Origin: Oscillospiraceae bacterium
Lineage (GTDB): Bacteria > Bacillota > Clostridia > Oscillospirales > Oscillospiraceae
DNA length: 64,000 bases
Assembly (NCBI GenBank): GCA_017540645.1
Contig: JAFYAQ010000022.1
Span: 62,001 to 126,000, forward strand
Direction: 5' to 3'
Of this stretch, positions 45,058 to 53,338 are shown one piece after another. Made by a program: the position numbers and the translations under genes. Below the pieces are notes generated by a model. The model searched no databases. It saw only the letters and a list, made by a program, of their open reading frames with translations, and was not told where the DNA came from. Positions within the stretch are counted from its first letter, which is position 1. Each line of letters begins with the position of its first letter.

Positions 45058-46473
45058 TCAACGCTCGAAAAGACGGATAAAAAAGCCCTTGGCCCGCCCC
45101 TTTTTCCCGCCGTAAGGGTGCTCCCGAAGCGGCAGATTCAGGTGGTTGGCGCCGATCAGCACCGTAGAGGGATGCGTAAATTCCCGGAAGCCCCATTCAC
45201 CGTGATAGGCTCCCATGCCGGAATGTCCCACGCCGTTGAAAGGCACGCCCCGCACCATCATGTGCAGACATACCTCGTTGATACATCCTCCGCCGTATTG
45301 CTGCCGCTGTAAAACATCCTTCGCCCAAGGAATGTCTCTGGTAAAGAGGTACAGCGCCAGACCGTGTTCCCGGCCGGCGATGGTGTCCAGCAAGGCGCCA
45401 ATCTCCCTGTCCGGGAAAGGGATCACGGGAAGCAGGGGATTAAAAAGTTCGTGCTGCACGATCTCCTCGTTCTTATCGACGGGGTAAAGGATCGTCGGCG
45501 CGTAGCGGAGACGCTCTGCGTCACCGACGCCTCCAAAGACGATCCGGTCCCTGCAGGCTTCGGCGGCGGCAGCGCATTTATCATAGGCCGACCGGGAGAT
45601 CAGACGCGGATACTCGCTGCTGCGCAGAGGATCGGGGCCGAGCTGACGTGTAAACGCGGCCTTGAGTTCCCGCAGGAAGTCTTCCGCCACCTCCTGTGCC
45701 ACAGCGACCTGATTGATGTTGATACAGATCTGGCCGCTGTTGAGGGCTTTGAAGAAGGCGATCTTCCGGGCGGCGTCCTTCAGATCCGCGTCCGCGCGGA
45801 CGATGCACCAGTTGCCGGTCTCGCCGCCCAGCTCCAGAGCCGTCGGGGTCAGATGTTTGGCTGCCGCCTCCAGCACATGGACGCCTACCTTGGGAGAGCC
45901 GGTATAAAAGATTTTGTCAAAGCGCTCAGAGAGACACAGATCCGCAATTTCGTGTCCGCCGTCGACCAGCTGTACGTATTCCCGCGGAAAACACTCGCTC
46001 AGGATCTGATCCAGCAGCGCCGTGCAGTGGGGCGACTTGGAGCTGGCCTTGATTACGGCTGTGTTGCCGCCGGCGATGCTGGCTGTCAGTACCCCCAGCG
46101 ACAGGAGGATGGGAAAATTGAAAGGGCTGATGATCAGCGTCACGCCGTAAGGCATTTTGTATACTTTGGTCACCAGGCTGGGAAAACAGTGCAGACCGCT
46201 GAAATGGGTCTCCGGCTTTGCCCAGCGGCGCAGGGAGCGCATGGTTTCGTTGATCTCCAGCAGCAGACTGCCGATGTCACAAAAGTAGGCCTCCAGCGGG
46301 CTGCGCCCCAGATCCTCCGCCAGCGCCCGCTCCAGCTCTTCCCGATGGTCGACCACCGCCGTTTTAAGCTTTTTTAGTTGTTGAAGCCGCCAGCCCACAT
46401 CCAGCGTGGCGCCGGAACGGAAAAAGAGCCGCTGCTGCTCAACAACAGCGTGAATCTGCTCCGCATTCCACAT
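45058..46473 (-). CDS. Aldehyde dehydrogenase, class 3-like
   Basis: This enzyme of about 471 residues oxidises aldehydes with NAD(P). It has the class 3 pattern: PYGVTLIISPFNFPILL near the cofactor site, FYTGSPKVG, catalytic Glu in ALELGGETG and the nucleophile Cys in NSGQICININQ. It lacks the long C-terminal membrane anchor of animal class 3 enzymes but has a basic tail (YGGKKGRAKGFFIRLF). ATG 46473 follows a GGAAGGCGG site; a GTG three codons upstream is also possible. The physiological aldehyde is unknown. Confidence 0.9.
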   Translation of the reverse strand: MWNAEQIHAVVEQQRLFFRSGATLDVGWRLQQLKKLKTAVVDHREELERALAEDLGRSPLEAYFCDIGSLLLEINETMRSLRRWAKPETHFSGLHCFPSLVTKVYKMPYGVTLIISPFNFPILLSLGVLTASIAGGNTAVIKASSKSPHCTALLDQILSECFPREYVQLVDGGHEIADLCLSERFDKIFYTGSPKVGVHVLEAAAKHLTPTALELGGETGNWCIVRADADLKDAARKIAFFKALNSGQICININQVAVAQEVAEDFLRELKAAFTRQLGPDPLRSSEYPRLISRSAYDKCAAAAEACRDRIVFGGVGDAERLRYAPTILYPVDKNEEIVQHELFNPLLPVIPFPDREIGALLDTIAGREHGLALYLFTRDIPWAKDVLQRQQYGGGCINEVCLHMMVRGVPFNGVGHSGMGAYHGEWGFREFTHPSTVLIGANHLNLPLREHPYGGKKGRAKGFFIRLFER

Positions 46474-46614
46474 GACGATCACCGCCTTCCGGTTTTTTTA
46501 AACTATATCATGGGCCTGCACCCCTGTACAGGGTGAGGCTGATATTTTTCACCGGTCGCGGCATATCAAAAGAAAAGCGAGGTCTGTTTCCTGCTTTTTA
46601 TCCCCCCCGGGGGC

Positions 46615-46643
46615 TTGTGGGGGCAAAAAGACGCCTGTATACT
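46615..46643 (+). promoter_or_regulatory. Promoter of the nickel/cobalt importer
   Basis: TTGTGG (46615-46620) and TATACT (46638-46643) are 17 bp apart, followed by a GGTACC-centred palindrome. The leader would be only about 25 bases, too short for a riboswitch. Confidence 0.5.
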
Positions 46644-46674
46644 GGTACCATACAAGGAAAGGCAGGTGCTTTCT

Positions 46675-47727
46675 ATGCATATGGCAGATGCTCTGCTGGC
46701 CCCGGCGGTCGCCGCGACCATGTATGTCGCCTCCGGCTCTGTGGCCGGGGTATCCATCCACAAGCTCAAAAAGGACGATGAGTCCCGGAAGCTTCCTGTC
46801 ATGGCGGTCACGGCCGCCCTGGTCTTTGCGGGACAGATGATCAACTATACCATTCCGGGGACGGGCTCCTCCGGCCATATGTGCGGCGGCATGCTCCTCT
46901 CCGCGCTGCTGGGGCCGCAGGCCGGCTTTCTTTCGATGATCGTCATATTGACGATCCAGTGCCTCTTCTTTGCGGACGGAGGGCTCATGGCTCTGGGCGC
47001 CAATATCTGGAACATGGCCTTTTACGGCTGCTTCGTAGGGTATTATCTGATCTGGCGGCCGATCATGAATAGCCGCTGGTTCGGGGAGGGCAAACGGGCC
47101 CAACGCGCGCGGATTATCGCTGCGTCCATTTTGGGCTGCGTTATCACGCTGCAGCTCGGCGCCTTCTCTGTCGTGCTGGAGACCAGTCTCTCCGGCATCA
47201 CGGAGCTGCCCTTCGGCGCTTTCGTGGCGCTGATGCAGCCCATCCATCTGGCCATCGGTCTTGTTGAGGGACTGATCACCTCCGCGGTGCTGCTCTTTGT
47301 ATTTCAGTCCCGGCCCGAGCTGCTGCAGGGCGTGGAGCCGGAAGGGGAGGAGAGTCCCCGGCGCTCGCTGGGCACGGTGGTTGCTGTCCTGGCGGCGGTG
47401 GCGCTTGTGGTCGGCGGCGGACTGAGCCTGCTGGCCAGCTCCAACCCGGACGGTCTGGAATGGGCGCTCTTTGGCAACGCCGAGGAGGGCTATGCCGAAA
47501 ATATGGGCCTGGACGAAGAGGCATACGGCGTGGAGAGCGCCGCGGCCGATACTGCCGGAGCGATCCAGGAGGCGACCTCCTTCCTGCCGGACTACGCCTT
47601 CGCGGACAGCGACTCTGCCATCGGGACCACCGTCTCCGGTATCGTCGGCTCGGCGATGGTGGCGGGCGTTGCGGCCCTGATCTGCCTGGCGGGCGGGTTT
47701 TTCTGCAAAAAGAAAGCCAAGGCATAA
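46675..47727 (+). CDS. cbiM: ECF nickel/cobalt transporter, CbiM with C-terminal PDGLE (CbiN-like) domain
   Basis: This 350-residue membrane protein is the substrate-binding part of a group I ECF importer. It begins Met-His-Met-Ala-Asp, and the His2 type N-terminus binds the metal in CbiM/NikM/LarM proteins. Several membrane segments follow with GSSGHMCGGMLLSALLGP. The last ~130 residues, after a charged linker, contain NPDGLEWALFG (the PDGLE/CbiN signature) and one more membrane segment, so M and N parts are fused. ATG 46675 follows an AAAGGCAGGTG site. The nearby larC suggests nickel rather than cobalt. Confidence 0.9.
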   Translation: MHMADALLAPAVAATMYVASGSVAGVSIHKLKKDDESRKLPVMAVTAALVFAGQMINYTIPGTGSSGHMCGGMLLSALLGPQAGFLSMIVILTIQCLFFADGGLMALGANIWNMAFYGCFVGYYLIWRPIMNSRWFGEGKRAQRARIIAASILGCVITLQLGAFSVVLETSLSGITELPFGAFVALMQPIHLAIGLVEGLITSAVLLFVFQSRPELLQGVEPEGEESPRRSLGTVVAVLAAVALVVGGGLSLLASSNPDGLEWALFGNAEEGYAENMGLDEEAYGVESAAADTAGAIQEATSFLPDYAFADSDSAIGTTVSGIVGSAMVAGVAALICLAGGFFCKKKAKA

Positions 47728-47742
47728 TATAGCCCATGAGTT

Positions 47743-47781
47743 GTAAGGGGCGTCGAACGACGCCCCTTACATGCTGTTTTT
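47743..47781 (+). terminator. Hairpin between cbiM and cbiQ
   Basis: GTAAGGGGCGTCG (47743-47755) pairs perfectly with CGACGCCCCTTAC (47758-47770) and a T run follows at 47777-47781. It looks like a real terminator, so cbiQ and cbiO may be made at a lower level than cbiM. Confidence 0.75.
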
Positions 47782-47801
47782 CGGAAAGGGGGGGATGAGC
47801 G

Positions 47802-48605
47802 GTGAATAAAATGCACAGCGCCCTGCGGGAGCTGGCCGAGATGGATGAGCTTGCCGTGCGCGTCTCACCGATCCATGCGCTGCACCCGGCCGCCAAGCTG
47901 ATCGCCACGGTGGCCTATATACTGGTCACCCTGTCTTTCGATAAGTACGATCTCAGCGGCCTGGTGCCCATGCTGCTCTGGCCCATACTGCTCTTCGCAC
48001 TCAGCGGAATCCAGGTCCGAAGCTGCTTTTATAAACTCCGTATCGTGCTGCCTCTGGTCATGGCCGTAGGCCTTTTCAATCCTTTCCTTGACCGGACGAT
48101 CATCCTCCGCATGGGTACTCTGACCGTCTCTGGCGGCGTGATCTCCATGCTGACGCTGATGCTCAAAGGTGTATACTGCCTGATGGCCTCTTTTCTCCTG
48201 ATGGCAACGACTCCCATCGACAACCTCTGCGCCGCCCTGCGGCAGCTGCATGTGCCGAAAATGCTGGTCACCCTTCTGCTGCTGACCTATCGTTACATCG
48301 GCGTGATGACCGGGGAACTGGCCGTGATGACCGACGCCTATCATCTGCGGGCACCGGGACAGAAGGGCATCCACATTTCGGCCTGGGGCTCCTTTCTCGG
48401 CCAGCTGCTGCTGCGCAGTATGGACAGGGCCCAGGAGCTCTATGCCAGCATGCTGCTGCGCGGCTATCACCAGCACTTTCACTACGCGGATATCAAGCCC
48501 TTCCGGGGACGCGACGCTCTGTATCTGCTTGGCTGCCTCCTTTTCTTTTTCCTGCTGCGCTCTGTTAGATTGGCCCAGCTGTTGGGCGGGCTGCTCGTGA
48601 GGTGA
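47802..48605 (+). CDS. cbiQ: ECF transporter T component CbiQ
   Basis: This 267-residue membrane protein couples the two ATPase subunits to CbiM. It has about five membrane segments and the arginine coupling motif as ASMLLRGY in its cytoplasmic region, preceded by RSMDRAQELY. GTG 47802 follows GGGGGATGAG; an ATG three codons later is an alternative. It ends five bases before the cbiO start. Confidence 0.92.
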   Translation: MNKMHSALRELAEMDELAVRVSPIHALHPAAKLIATVAYILVTLSFDKYDLSGLVPMLLWPILLFALSGIQVRSCFYKLRIVLPLVMAVGLFNPFLDRTIILRMGTLTVSGGVISMLTLMLKGVYCLMASFLLMATTPIDNLCAALRQLHVPKMLVTLLLLTYRYIGVMTGELAVMTDAYHLRAPGQKGIHISAWGSFLGQLLLRSMDRAQELYASMLLRGYHQHFHYADIKPFRGRDALYLLGCLLFFFLLRSVRLAQLLGGLLVR

Positions 48606-48610
48606 GATGG

Positions 48611-49345
48611 ATGATCGAATTTCAAAAGGTGAGCTTCGGCTATGAAAAAAACCGGCCGGTTTTGAGAGACCTGTCTTTCCGCATCGAGAGGGGGGAGGCG
48701 GTGGGTCTCATCGGCGCAAACGGCGCCGGAAAATCCACCGTCATGAAGCTGCTGCTTGGCCTGCTTTGGGGCGAGGGTAGGATCCTGGTGGACGGGCTGG
48801 AGGTCCGGCGGGATACGCTGCCGGAGATCCGCCGCAAACTGGGCTTTGTGCTGCAAAACTCCGACGATCAGATGTTCATGCCCACGGTGTATGAAGACAT
48901 GATCTTCGCGCCGCTGAACTATATGCTCAGCCGGGAGGAGGCGGAAGCGCGGGTGGACGCAGTGCTGGAGCGCCTTGGCCTGCAGGATCTCAAACACCGC
49001 TATAACCACAAGATCTCCGGTGGGGAAAAGCGCATGGCGGCCATCGCCACCATCCTGGCCATGGAGCCGGAGGCCATCTTGATGGATGAGCCCAGCTCTG
49101 CCCTGGACCCTTATAACCGGCGCGTGGTCATCCGGACGATCCGGGAGCTTTCGCAGACCAAGCTGATCTCCTCTCACGATCTGGATATGATCCTGGACAC
49201 CTGCCAGCGGGTGATTTTACTCTCCGACGGACACATCGCGGCCGATGGCCCGGCGGAGCAGCTGCTGCGGGATCGGGCACTGCTGGAGGCAAACCGCCTG
49301 GAGCTGCCTCTGAGCCTTATGGGACGAAGCCAGCGGAGCTATTAA
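48611..49345 (+). CDS. cbiO: ECF transporter ATPase CbiO
   Basis: This 244-residue ATPase energises metal uptake. It has Walker A GANGAGKST, the Q-loop FVLQNSDDQMFMPTVYED typical of ECF ATPases, the signature ISGGEKRM and Walker B ILMDEPSSALDP with a switch His in SSHD. ATG 48611 follows GAGGTGAG. A single ATPase gene is present, so the complex would use two copies, as in other group I ECF systems. Confidence 0.94.
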   Translation: MIEFQKVSFGYEKNRPVLRDLSFRIERGEAVGLIGANGAGKSTVMKLLLGLLWGEGRILVDGLEVRRDTLPEIRRKLGFVLQNSDDQMFMPTVYEDMIFAPLNYMLSREEAEARVDAVLERLGLQDLKHRYNHKISGGEKRMAAIATILAMEPEAILMDEPSSALDPYNRRVVIRTIRELSQTKLISSHDLDMILDTCQRVILLSDGHIAADGPAEQLLRDRALLEANRLELPLSLMGRSQRSY

Positions 49346-49360
49346 TCGCATATGTATCAT

Positions 49361-49396
49361 AAAAAACCTTCGCACGAACAGTGCGGAGGTTTTTTA
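49361..49396 (+). terminator. Terminator after cbiO
   Basis: AAAAAACCTTCGCAC (49361-49375) and GTGCGGAGGTTTTTT (49381-49395) form a long stem (one G-T type pair) around GAACA. The T run marks the end on the plus strand. Confidence 0.9.
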
Positions 49397-49421
49397 TCAG
49401 TGAAATAGTAAAGCGGAAACA

Positions 49422-49450
49422 TTGTTTTTATTCGTGAGCCATAGTATAAT
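49422..49450 (+). promoter_or_regulatory. Promoter of larC
   Basis: TTGTTT (49422-49427) and TATAAT (49445-49450) are 17 bp apart, 35 bases before the larC start. It follows the cbiO terminator, so larC forms its own unit. Confidence 0.7.
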
Positions 49451-49484
49451 AAATCACTAAGTCAGTTATAAGGGCGGAGCCAAT

Positions 49485-50681
49485 ATGAAGAAGCTGTATT
49501 TTGATTGCGGAATGGGCGCGGCGGGCGACATGCTCGGCGCCGCCCTGCTGGAGCTGATGCCGGACCCGGAGGCTGTTCTCTCCGAACTGAACGCCCTGGG
49601 GATTCCCGGTGTGCGCTACCGCCGGGAACAGGTCAGCAAATGCGGAATCCGGGGCACGCTGTTCCATGTGGAGATCCATGGGGAAGAGGAAGAAAACCAT
49701 ATCCATGAGGAGCACGGCCACACCCACCACCACAGCGGGATGCACGACATACAGCAGCTGGTCCATACGCTGCCTCTTTCCGAAACATGCCGGAGGAACG
49801 TTCTTTCGGTATACCAACTCCTGGCGGAAGCAGAGAGCAAGGTACATGGTCTTCCGATCTCCGATATCCATTTTCACGAGGTCGGCACCACGGACGCCGT
49901 GGCGGATATCGTGGCCGTATGCCGCATGATGGAGCTGCTTTCCCCGGAGGCGGTGTTCGCCTCGCCCGTCCATGTGGGCAGCGGGAAGGTCCGCTGCGCC
50001 CACGGCATTCTGCCGGTCCCGGCTCCCGCAACGGCGGAGATACTGAAGGGCGTTCCCGTTTACGGCGGGGTGATCCGAGGCGAACTATGCACACCCACCG
50101 GCGCGGCGCTGCTTCGGCACTTTGTGCACAGCTTTGGAGACATGCCCGTTTTGACTGTCCGGTCCATCGGGTACGGAATGGGGAAAAAGGATTTCCCCCA
50201 GGCAAACTGCCTGCGAGCGCTGCTGGGAGAGTCGGAAGAAGCGCAGGGGTCGCAGGATACAGTCACGCTTCTCTCCTGTAATCTGGACGACATGAGCGGA
50301 GAAGAGCTGGGCTTTGCGATGGAGCGTTTGCTGGACGGCGGTGCGCTGGACGTTTATACTGTCCCTATCGGAATGAAGAAAAACCGCCCCGGCACCATGC
50401 TGGCGGTGATCTGCCGGCCGGAGGACCGGGATGCGCTTGTCCGGCTGGTTTTCCGCCATACCACGACCATCGGAGTGCGGATGGAAATCGTGACGCGCTG
50501 TGTGCTGGACCGGAAGACGGAGCGGCGGCAGACCGTGCTGGGAGAAGCGAGAGTCAAAACCGTCTCCGGCTATGGCGTCGGCAGAGAGAAATGGGAATAT
50601 GAGGACCTGGCCCGCATGGCAAGTGCAGAAGAACTGAGCCTCCGGGAGGTCCGCGAGATATTGGATAGGGGAGAGGATTGA
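49485..50681 (+). CDS. larC: Nickel-pincer cofactor nickel chelatase LarC
   Basis: This 398-residue cytoplasmic protein inserts nickel into pyridinium-3,5-bisthiocarboxylic acid mononucleotide, the last step in making the nickel-pincer cofactor of lactate racemase and relatives. It begins LYFDCGMGAAGDM and has a His-rich loop (HIHEEHGHTHHH near 72-83), ISDIHFHEVGTTDAVADIV, and the C-terminal half with NLDDMSGEELGFAMERLL. Both halves are in one open frame, unlike Lactiplantibacillus plantarum LarC, which needs a ribosomal frameshift. No larA, larB or larE is in the window. The last base is shared with the next gene (TGATG). Confidence 0.92.
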   Translation: MKKLYFDCGMGAAGDMLGAALLELMPDPEAVLSELNALGIPGVRYRREQVSKCGIRGTLFHVEIHGEEEENHIHEEHGHTHHHSGMHDIQQLVHTLPLSETCRRNVLSVYQLLAEAESKVHGLPISDIHFHEVGTTDAVADIVAVCRMMELLSPEAVFASPVHVGSGKVRCAHGILPVPAPATAEILKGVPVYGGVIRGELCTPTGAALLRHFVHSFGDMPVLTVRSIGYGMGKKDFPQANCLRALLGESEEAQGSQDTVTLLSCNLDDMSGEELGFAMERLLDGGALDVYTVPIGMKKNRPGTMLAVICRPEDRDALVRLVFRHTTTIGVRMEIVTRCVLDRKTERRQTVLGEARVKTVSGYGVGREKWEYEDLARMASAEELSLREVREILDRGED

Positions 50682-51232
50682 TGGAGACAAAAACCCGAAA
50701 ACTGGTGTATTCCGCCATTTGCGTAGCCCTTGCTATGGTCCTTCCGTTTCTGACCGGGCATATCCCGCAGATCGGGAAAATGCTCAGCCCCATGCATATC
50801 CCCGTTTTCCTCTGCGGTTTTCTCTGCGGATGGCAGTGGGGGCTTGCGGTCGGCTTCGTCTCGCCGCTTCTGCGCTCCCTTTTGTTCGGTATGCCTGCCA
50901 TTTTCCCGGGGGGCTGCGCCATGGCTCTTGAACTGGCCTGCTACGGGGCGCTCAGCGGAGCGCTGTACAGCCGGCTTCCGCAGAAGAAAAGCTCCATTTT
51001 TCTGACTCTAGTGGTTTCCATGCTGGGCGGCCGTGCTGTCTGGGGGCTGGCACGATATGTCTTCGCCGGGCTGCAGGGTGGAAGTTTTCCCTTCTCTGCT
51101 TTTCTTGCGGGGGCCTTCACCAATGCGATCCCCGGCATCATCCTTCACCTGATTTTGATCCCACTGACCGTGATCGCGATTGAGAGAGCATCCGGGAAGA
51201 CCATCGCCCGCACAAAGGAAACCAACGTTTGA
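50681..51232 (+). CDS. ECF transporter S component
   Basis: This 183-residue membrane protein has about five to six membrane segments and looks like the substrate-binding S component of a vitamin-type (group II) ECF importer: LVYSAICVALAMVLPFL near the start, HIPVFLCGFLCGWQWGLAVGFVSPLLRS and the small-residue-rich TNAIPGIILHLILIPL near the end. It is coupled to larC. Its own T and A subunits are not here. The nickel-pincer cofactor is built from nicotinic acid adenine dinucleotide, so niacin or a related precursor could be its cargo, but this is inference. Confidence 0.75.
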   Translation: METKTRKLVYSAICVALAMVLPFLTGHIPQIGKMLSPMHIPVFLCGFLCGWQWGLAVGFVSPLLRSLLFGMPAIFPGGCAMALELACYGALSGALYSRLPQKKSSIFLTLVVSMLGGRAVWGLARYVFAGLQGGSFPFSAFLAGAFTNAIPGIILHLILIPLTVIAIERASGKTIARTKETNV

Positions 51233-51257
51233 TCCGAAAAGGAATGGAGGGTATGCA

Positions 51258-51893
51258 ATGAAAGTGTTGCTTGTAAACGGCAGTCCCCACAAGAACGGAT
51301 GCACCAACAGGGCTCTGGAGGTGATGGCGGAGACGCTGAAGTCCGAGGGCGTGGACTCCGAGATCTACTGGATCGGCAATAAGCCCATCGGCGGCTGCAT
51401 CGGGTGCTTTGCCTGTGTCAAAAAGAAGCAATGCGTAACGGAAGACAGAGTCAACGAATTCACCCGTCTGGCGGCGGAGTATGACGGCTTCGTCTTTGGC
51501 TCGCCGGTGTATTTCTCCGGCATAAACGGCAGTCTGATGAGCTTCTTAGACCGAGTATTCTTCTCGGCTTCCGCTCAGGAGCCACACCCCTTCCGCCACA
51601 AGCCGGCAACCGCCCTCGTCTCTGCCAGAAGAGCGGGAACTACTTCCGCCCTGGACCAGATCTACAAGTACTTCCAACATCAGCAAATGCCCATTGTCAC
51701 CTCCCGCTACTGGAACATGGTCCACGGCAACACGCCCGAAGAGGTGATGCAGGACGCAGAGGGCCTGCAAACGCTCCGGGTGCTGGCCAGGAACATGGCC
51801 TGGCTCCTGAAGCTGAAGGAAGCCGGGGAGAAGGCCGGCGTTCCGCTCCCGCAGCCAGAGCCGGTGCGCGTGTCCACCAATTTCATCCGCTAA
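51258..51893 (+). CDS. NADPH-dependent FMN reductase/flavodoxin-like protein
   Basis: This 211-residue protein has the flavodoxin-like fold of iron-sulfur flavoproteins: FMN-phosphate loop VNGSPHKNGCTNRAL, a cysteine-rich CIGCFACVKKKQC stretch at about residues 47-59, and YDGFVFGSPVYFSGINGSL. The cysteine spacing (CxxCxxC...C) is like that of the iron-sulfur flavoprotein family, so a cluster is possible. It follows the S component gene by 25 bases with a GGAGGG site. The role is probably electron transfer or reduction of a small molecule. Confidence 0.85.
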   Translation: MKVLLVNGSPHKNGCTNRALEVMAETLKSEGVDSEIYWIGNKPIGGCIGCFACVKKKQCVTEDRVNEFTRLAAEYDGFVFGSPVYFSGINGSLMSFLDRVFFSASAQEPHPFRHKPATALVSARRAGTTSALDQIYKYFQHQQMPIVTSRYWNMVHGNTPEEVMQDAEGLQTLRVLARNMAWLLKLKEAGEKAGVPLPQPEPVRVSTNFIR

Positions 51894-51965
51894 GAGCTTC
51901 TTACTCGCCCAACAGAGCGGCTCAGCATAAAAGGCTGTGCGACTGGGGGAGGATGCGCGAAAAAT

Positions 51966-52000
51966 GGGAGGCGTCGGGTTTTATGGACCCGGCGCCTCCC
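51966..52000. terminator. Hairpin between convergent flavoprotein genes
   Basis: GGGAGGCGTCGGGT (51966-51979) pairs with ACCCGGCGCCTCCC (51987-52000), with one G-T pair. There is no T run, but it sits where both transcripts should end. Confidence 0.6.
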
Positions 52001-52045
52001 GCAGGAGAGAGGTAAGAAAGGTGTAGCCTTAATTAAAAGCTGGGA

Positions 52046-52453
52046 TCACGCAAGAGCGGCGCCCAGAGCGCGGCATGCCTCCAGCGCCTCGTCGTCAGGC
52101 GCGTCGTTGCAGATGACGCTGTCCGCGGCAAGTGTGATACCCGCCTCTGCGCAGGACTCCTCCCATTTGCGCATCCATTCACCGTCGCCCCAGCCGTAGG
52201 AGCCGAAGAGCGCGACCTTCTTGCCGGCCAACCGATCCTTGACCGAGTCGAAAAAGGGCTCAAATTCGCTCTCCTCCAGCACCTCATCGCCCATGGCGGG
52301 ACAACCCAGCGCAAAGGCGTCAAAGCTCTCCGTTTGTGCGGCGTCAAAGTCCGCCACGGCGAAAAGCTGCGCGCCGGCGCCCTCCGCAACGGCATTGGCC
52401 ATGGCTTCGGTATTGCCCGTGCCGCTCCAGTAAATGACCGCGATTTTATTCAT
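52046..52453 (-). CDS. Flavodoxin
   Basis: This 135-residue protein is a short-chain flavodoxin: FMN-phosphate loop YWSGTGNTEAMA, the aromatic-stacking region around LGCPAMGDEVLEE and FGSYGWGDGEWMRKW. It carries electrons at low potential and can replace ferredoxin when iron is scarce. It is the second gene after the DUF3793 gene, behind a promoter with two operator-like palindromes, which fits control by iron or redox state. Confidence 0.92.
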   Translation of the reverse strand: MNKIAVIYWSGTGNTEAMANAVAEGAGAQLFAVADFDAAQTESFDAFALGCPAMGDEVLEESEFEPFFDSVKDRLAGKKVALFGSYGWGDGEWMRKWEESCAEAGITLAADSVICNDAPDDEALEACRALGAALA

Positions 52454-52465
52454 GATGTGCCTCCT

Positions 52466-53029
52466 TTATTGTTTGGTTCCTTTTGATACTGCCAGCTTAT
52501 CCAGCTCCATTCCGGCGCGATAGGACCGGCAGTAGATCTGCGTGCATTTTTTGTATTTATCAAAAATCCGCTGGGCCTTTTCCTCATCCCCGTAGACCTT
52601 CCAAACGCCCACGCGCTTATAGTTCCTAGCCCTGTTTTCTATAAAACCCTGCACATCCTCCGGCGGATAGCTGAGGAAAAGACCGATCTCATGGGGAAAA
52701 TCCCCCTGCTCCCGCAGCCGCTTTATCAGACAGCGAAGGCATTGAGTGGGTTGGATATCTCCATACCCGACCTCGGAGAGGATCTTCTGCGCCCGGGGAC
52801 ACTGCAGATCCTTTTTCAGCTCCGTCGGGCGAAACATATACAGCAGCGCCCGATCCGAATGAAAACGGAGAGGGATGATGCAAAGTCCCCGGGGAGAGAG
52901 CGAGCGATTGAGCTTCCGAAGATCCTCCAACAGGTTTTCCCGCCGCTCATACGGGCAGGAATAGACACTCCCGGTTTTTATCCCGGCCAGAGTCGGCGCG
53001 CATTGACGGATCAGCAGCTCGGTACTCAA
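52466..53029 (-). CDS. DUF3793 family protein
   Basis: This roughly 187-residue cytoplasmic protein belongs to DUF3793: LLIRQCAPTLAGIKTGSVYSC near the start, EIGLFLSYPPEDVQGFIENR in the middle and VGVWKVYGDEEKAQRIFDKYKKC toward the end. It has several conserved cysteines (Cys near 12, 26, 49, 78, 98, 101, 164, 169), which could bind metal. I prefer the TTG at 53029, seven bases from AGGAGG; a GTG at 53035 is almost on top of it. The family is often next to flavodoxin, and here it is the first gene of that pair. Function unknown. Confidence 0.8.
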   Translation of the reverse strand: MSTELLIRQCAPTLAGIKTGSVYSCPYERRENLLEDLRKLNRSLSPRGLCIIPLRFHSDRALLYMFRPTELKKDLQCPRAQKILSEVGYGDIQPTQCLRCLIKRLREQGDFPHEIGLFLSYPPEDVQGFIENRARNYKRVGVWKVYGDEEKAQRIFDKYKKCTQIYCRSYRAGMELDKLAVSKGTKQ

Positions 53030-53056
53030 ATTCACTCCTCCTCAAGAATGCTCGGA

Positions 53057-53132
53057 AGTTAGAGAAGTCTAACTACCGTTTTTATACCATAGTCGATGCC
53101 GGTTGTCAAGAAGAAGGTTAGAGAAATCTAAC
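53057..53132 (-). promoter_or_regulatory. Promoter bracketed by two near-identical palindromes
   Basis: On the minus strand TTGACA (53104-53109) and TATAAA (53081-53086) are 17 bp apart. One palindrome, AGTTAGA-GAAG-TCTAACT (53057-53074), lies just after -10, and a second, GTTAGA-GAAA-TCTAAC (53117-53132), lies just before -35; their centres are 59 bp apart. The half-site TTAG...CTAA is like boxes of the DtxR/IdeR iron-repressor family. It would control DUF3793 and flavodoxin. Confidence 0.75.
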
Positions 53133-53264
53133 TTCGGTTTCAGGAATCCTTTACCGACATGGTCATACGCCATCTTTTTTGCTGACGCACCGCGAGAAGG
53201 GGATAGTAATCCACGGAGCTTAGATTAGCATAACCAAAATACATTAAATTACACAGACAAAAAG

Positions 53265-53316
53265 AAAAAGAACCGCGGGAACGATCCGTGGATCGCACCC
53301 GCAGTTCCTTTTTTGT
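53265..53316. terminator. Terminator after the SDR gene
   Basis: AAGAACCGCGGG (about 53269-53280) pairs with CCCGCAGTTCCTT (about 53298-53310) with T runs on both strands, enclosing a GATCC/GGATC inner stem. On the minus strand it ends the SDR gene. Confidence 0.75.
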
Positions 53317-53338
53317 GGGTTTATGTGGGAATCTCGGC

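Noticed and set aside
46483..46674. Cobalamin or nickel/cobalt riboswitch before cbiM
   Set aside because: The best promoter leaves only about 25 leader bases and no conserved riboswitch core was recognised.
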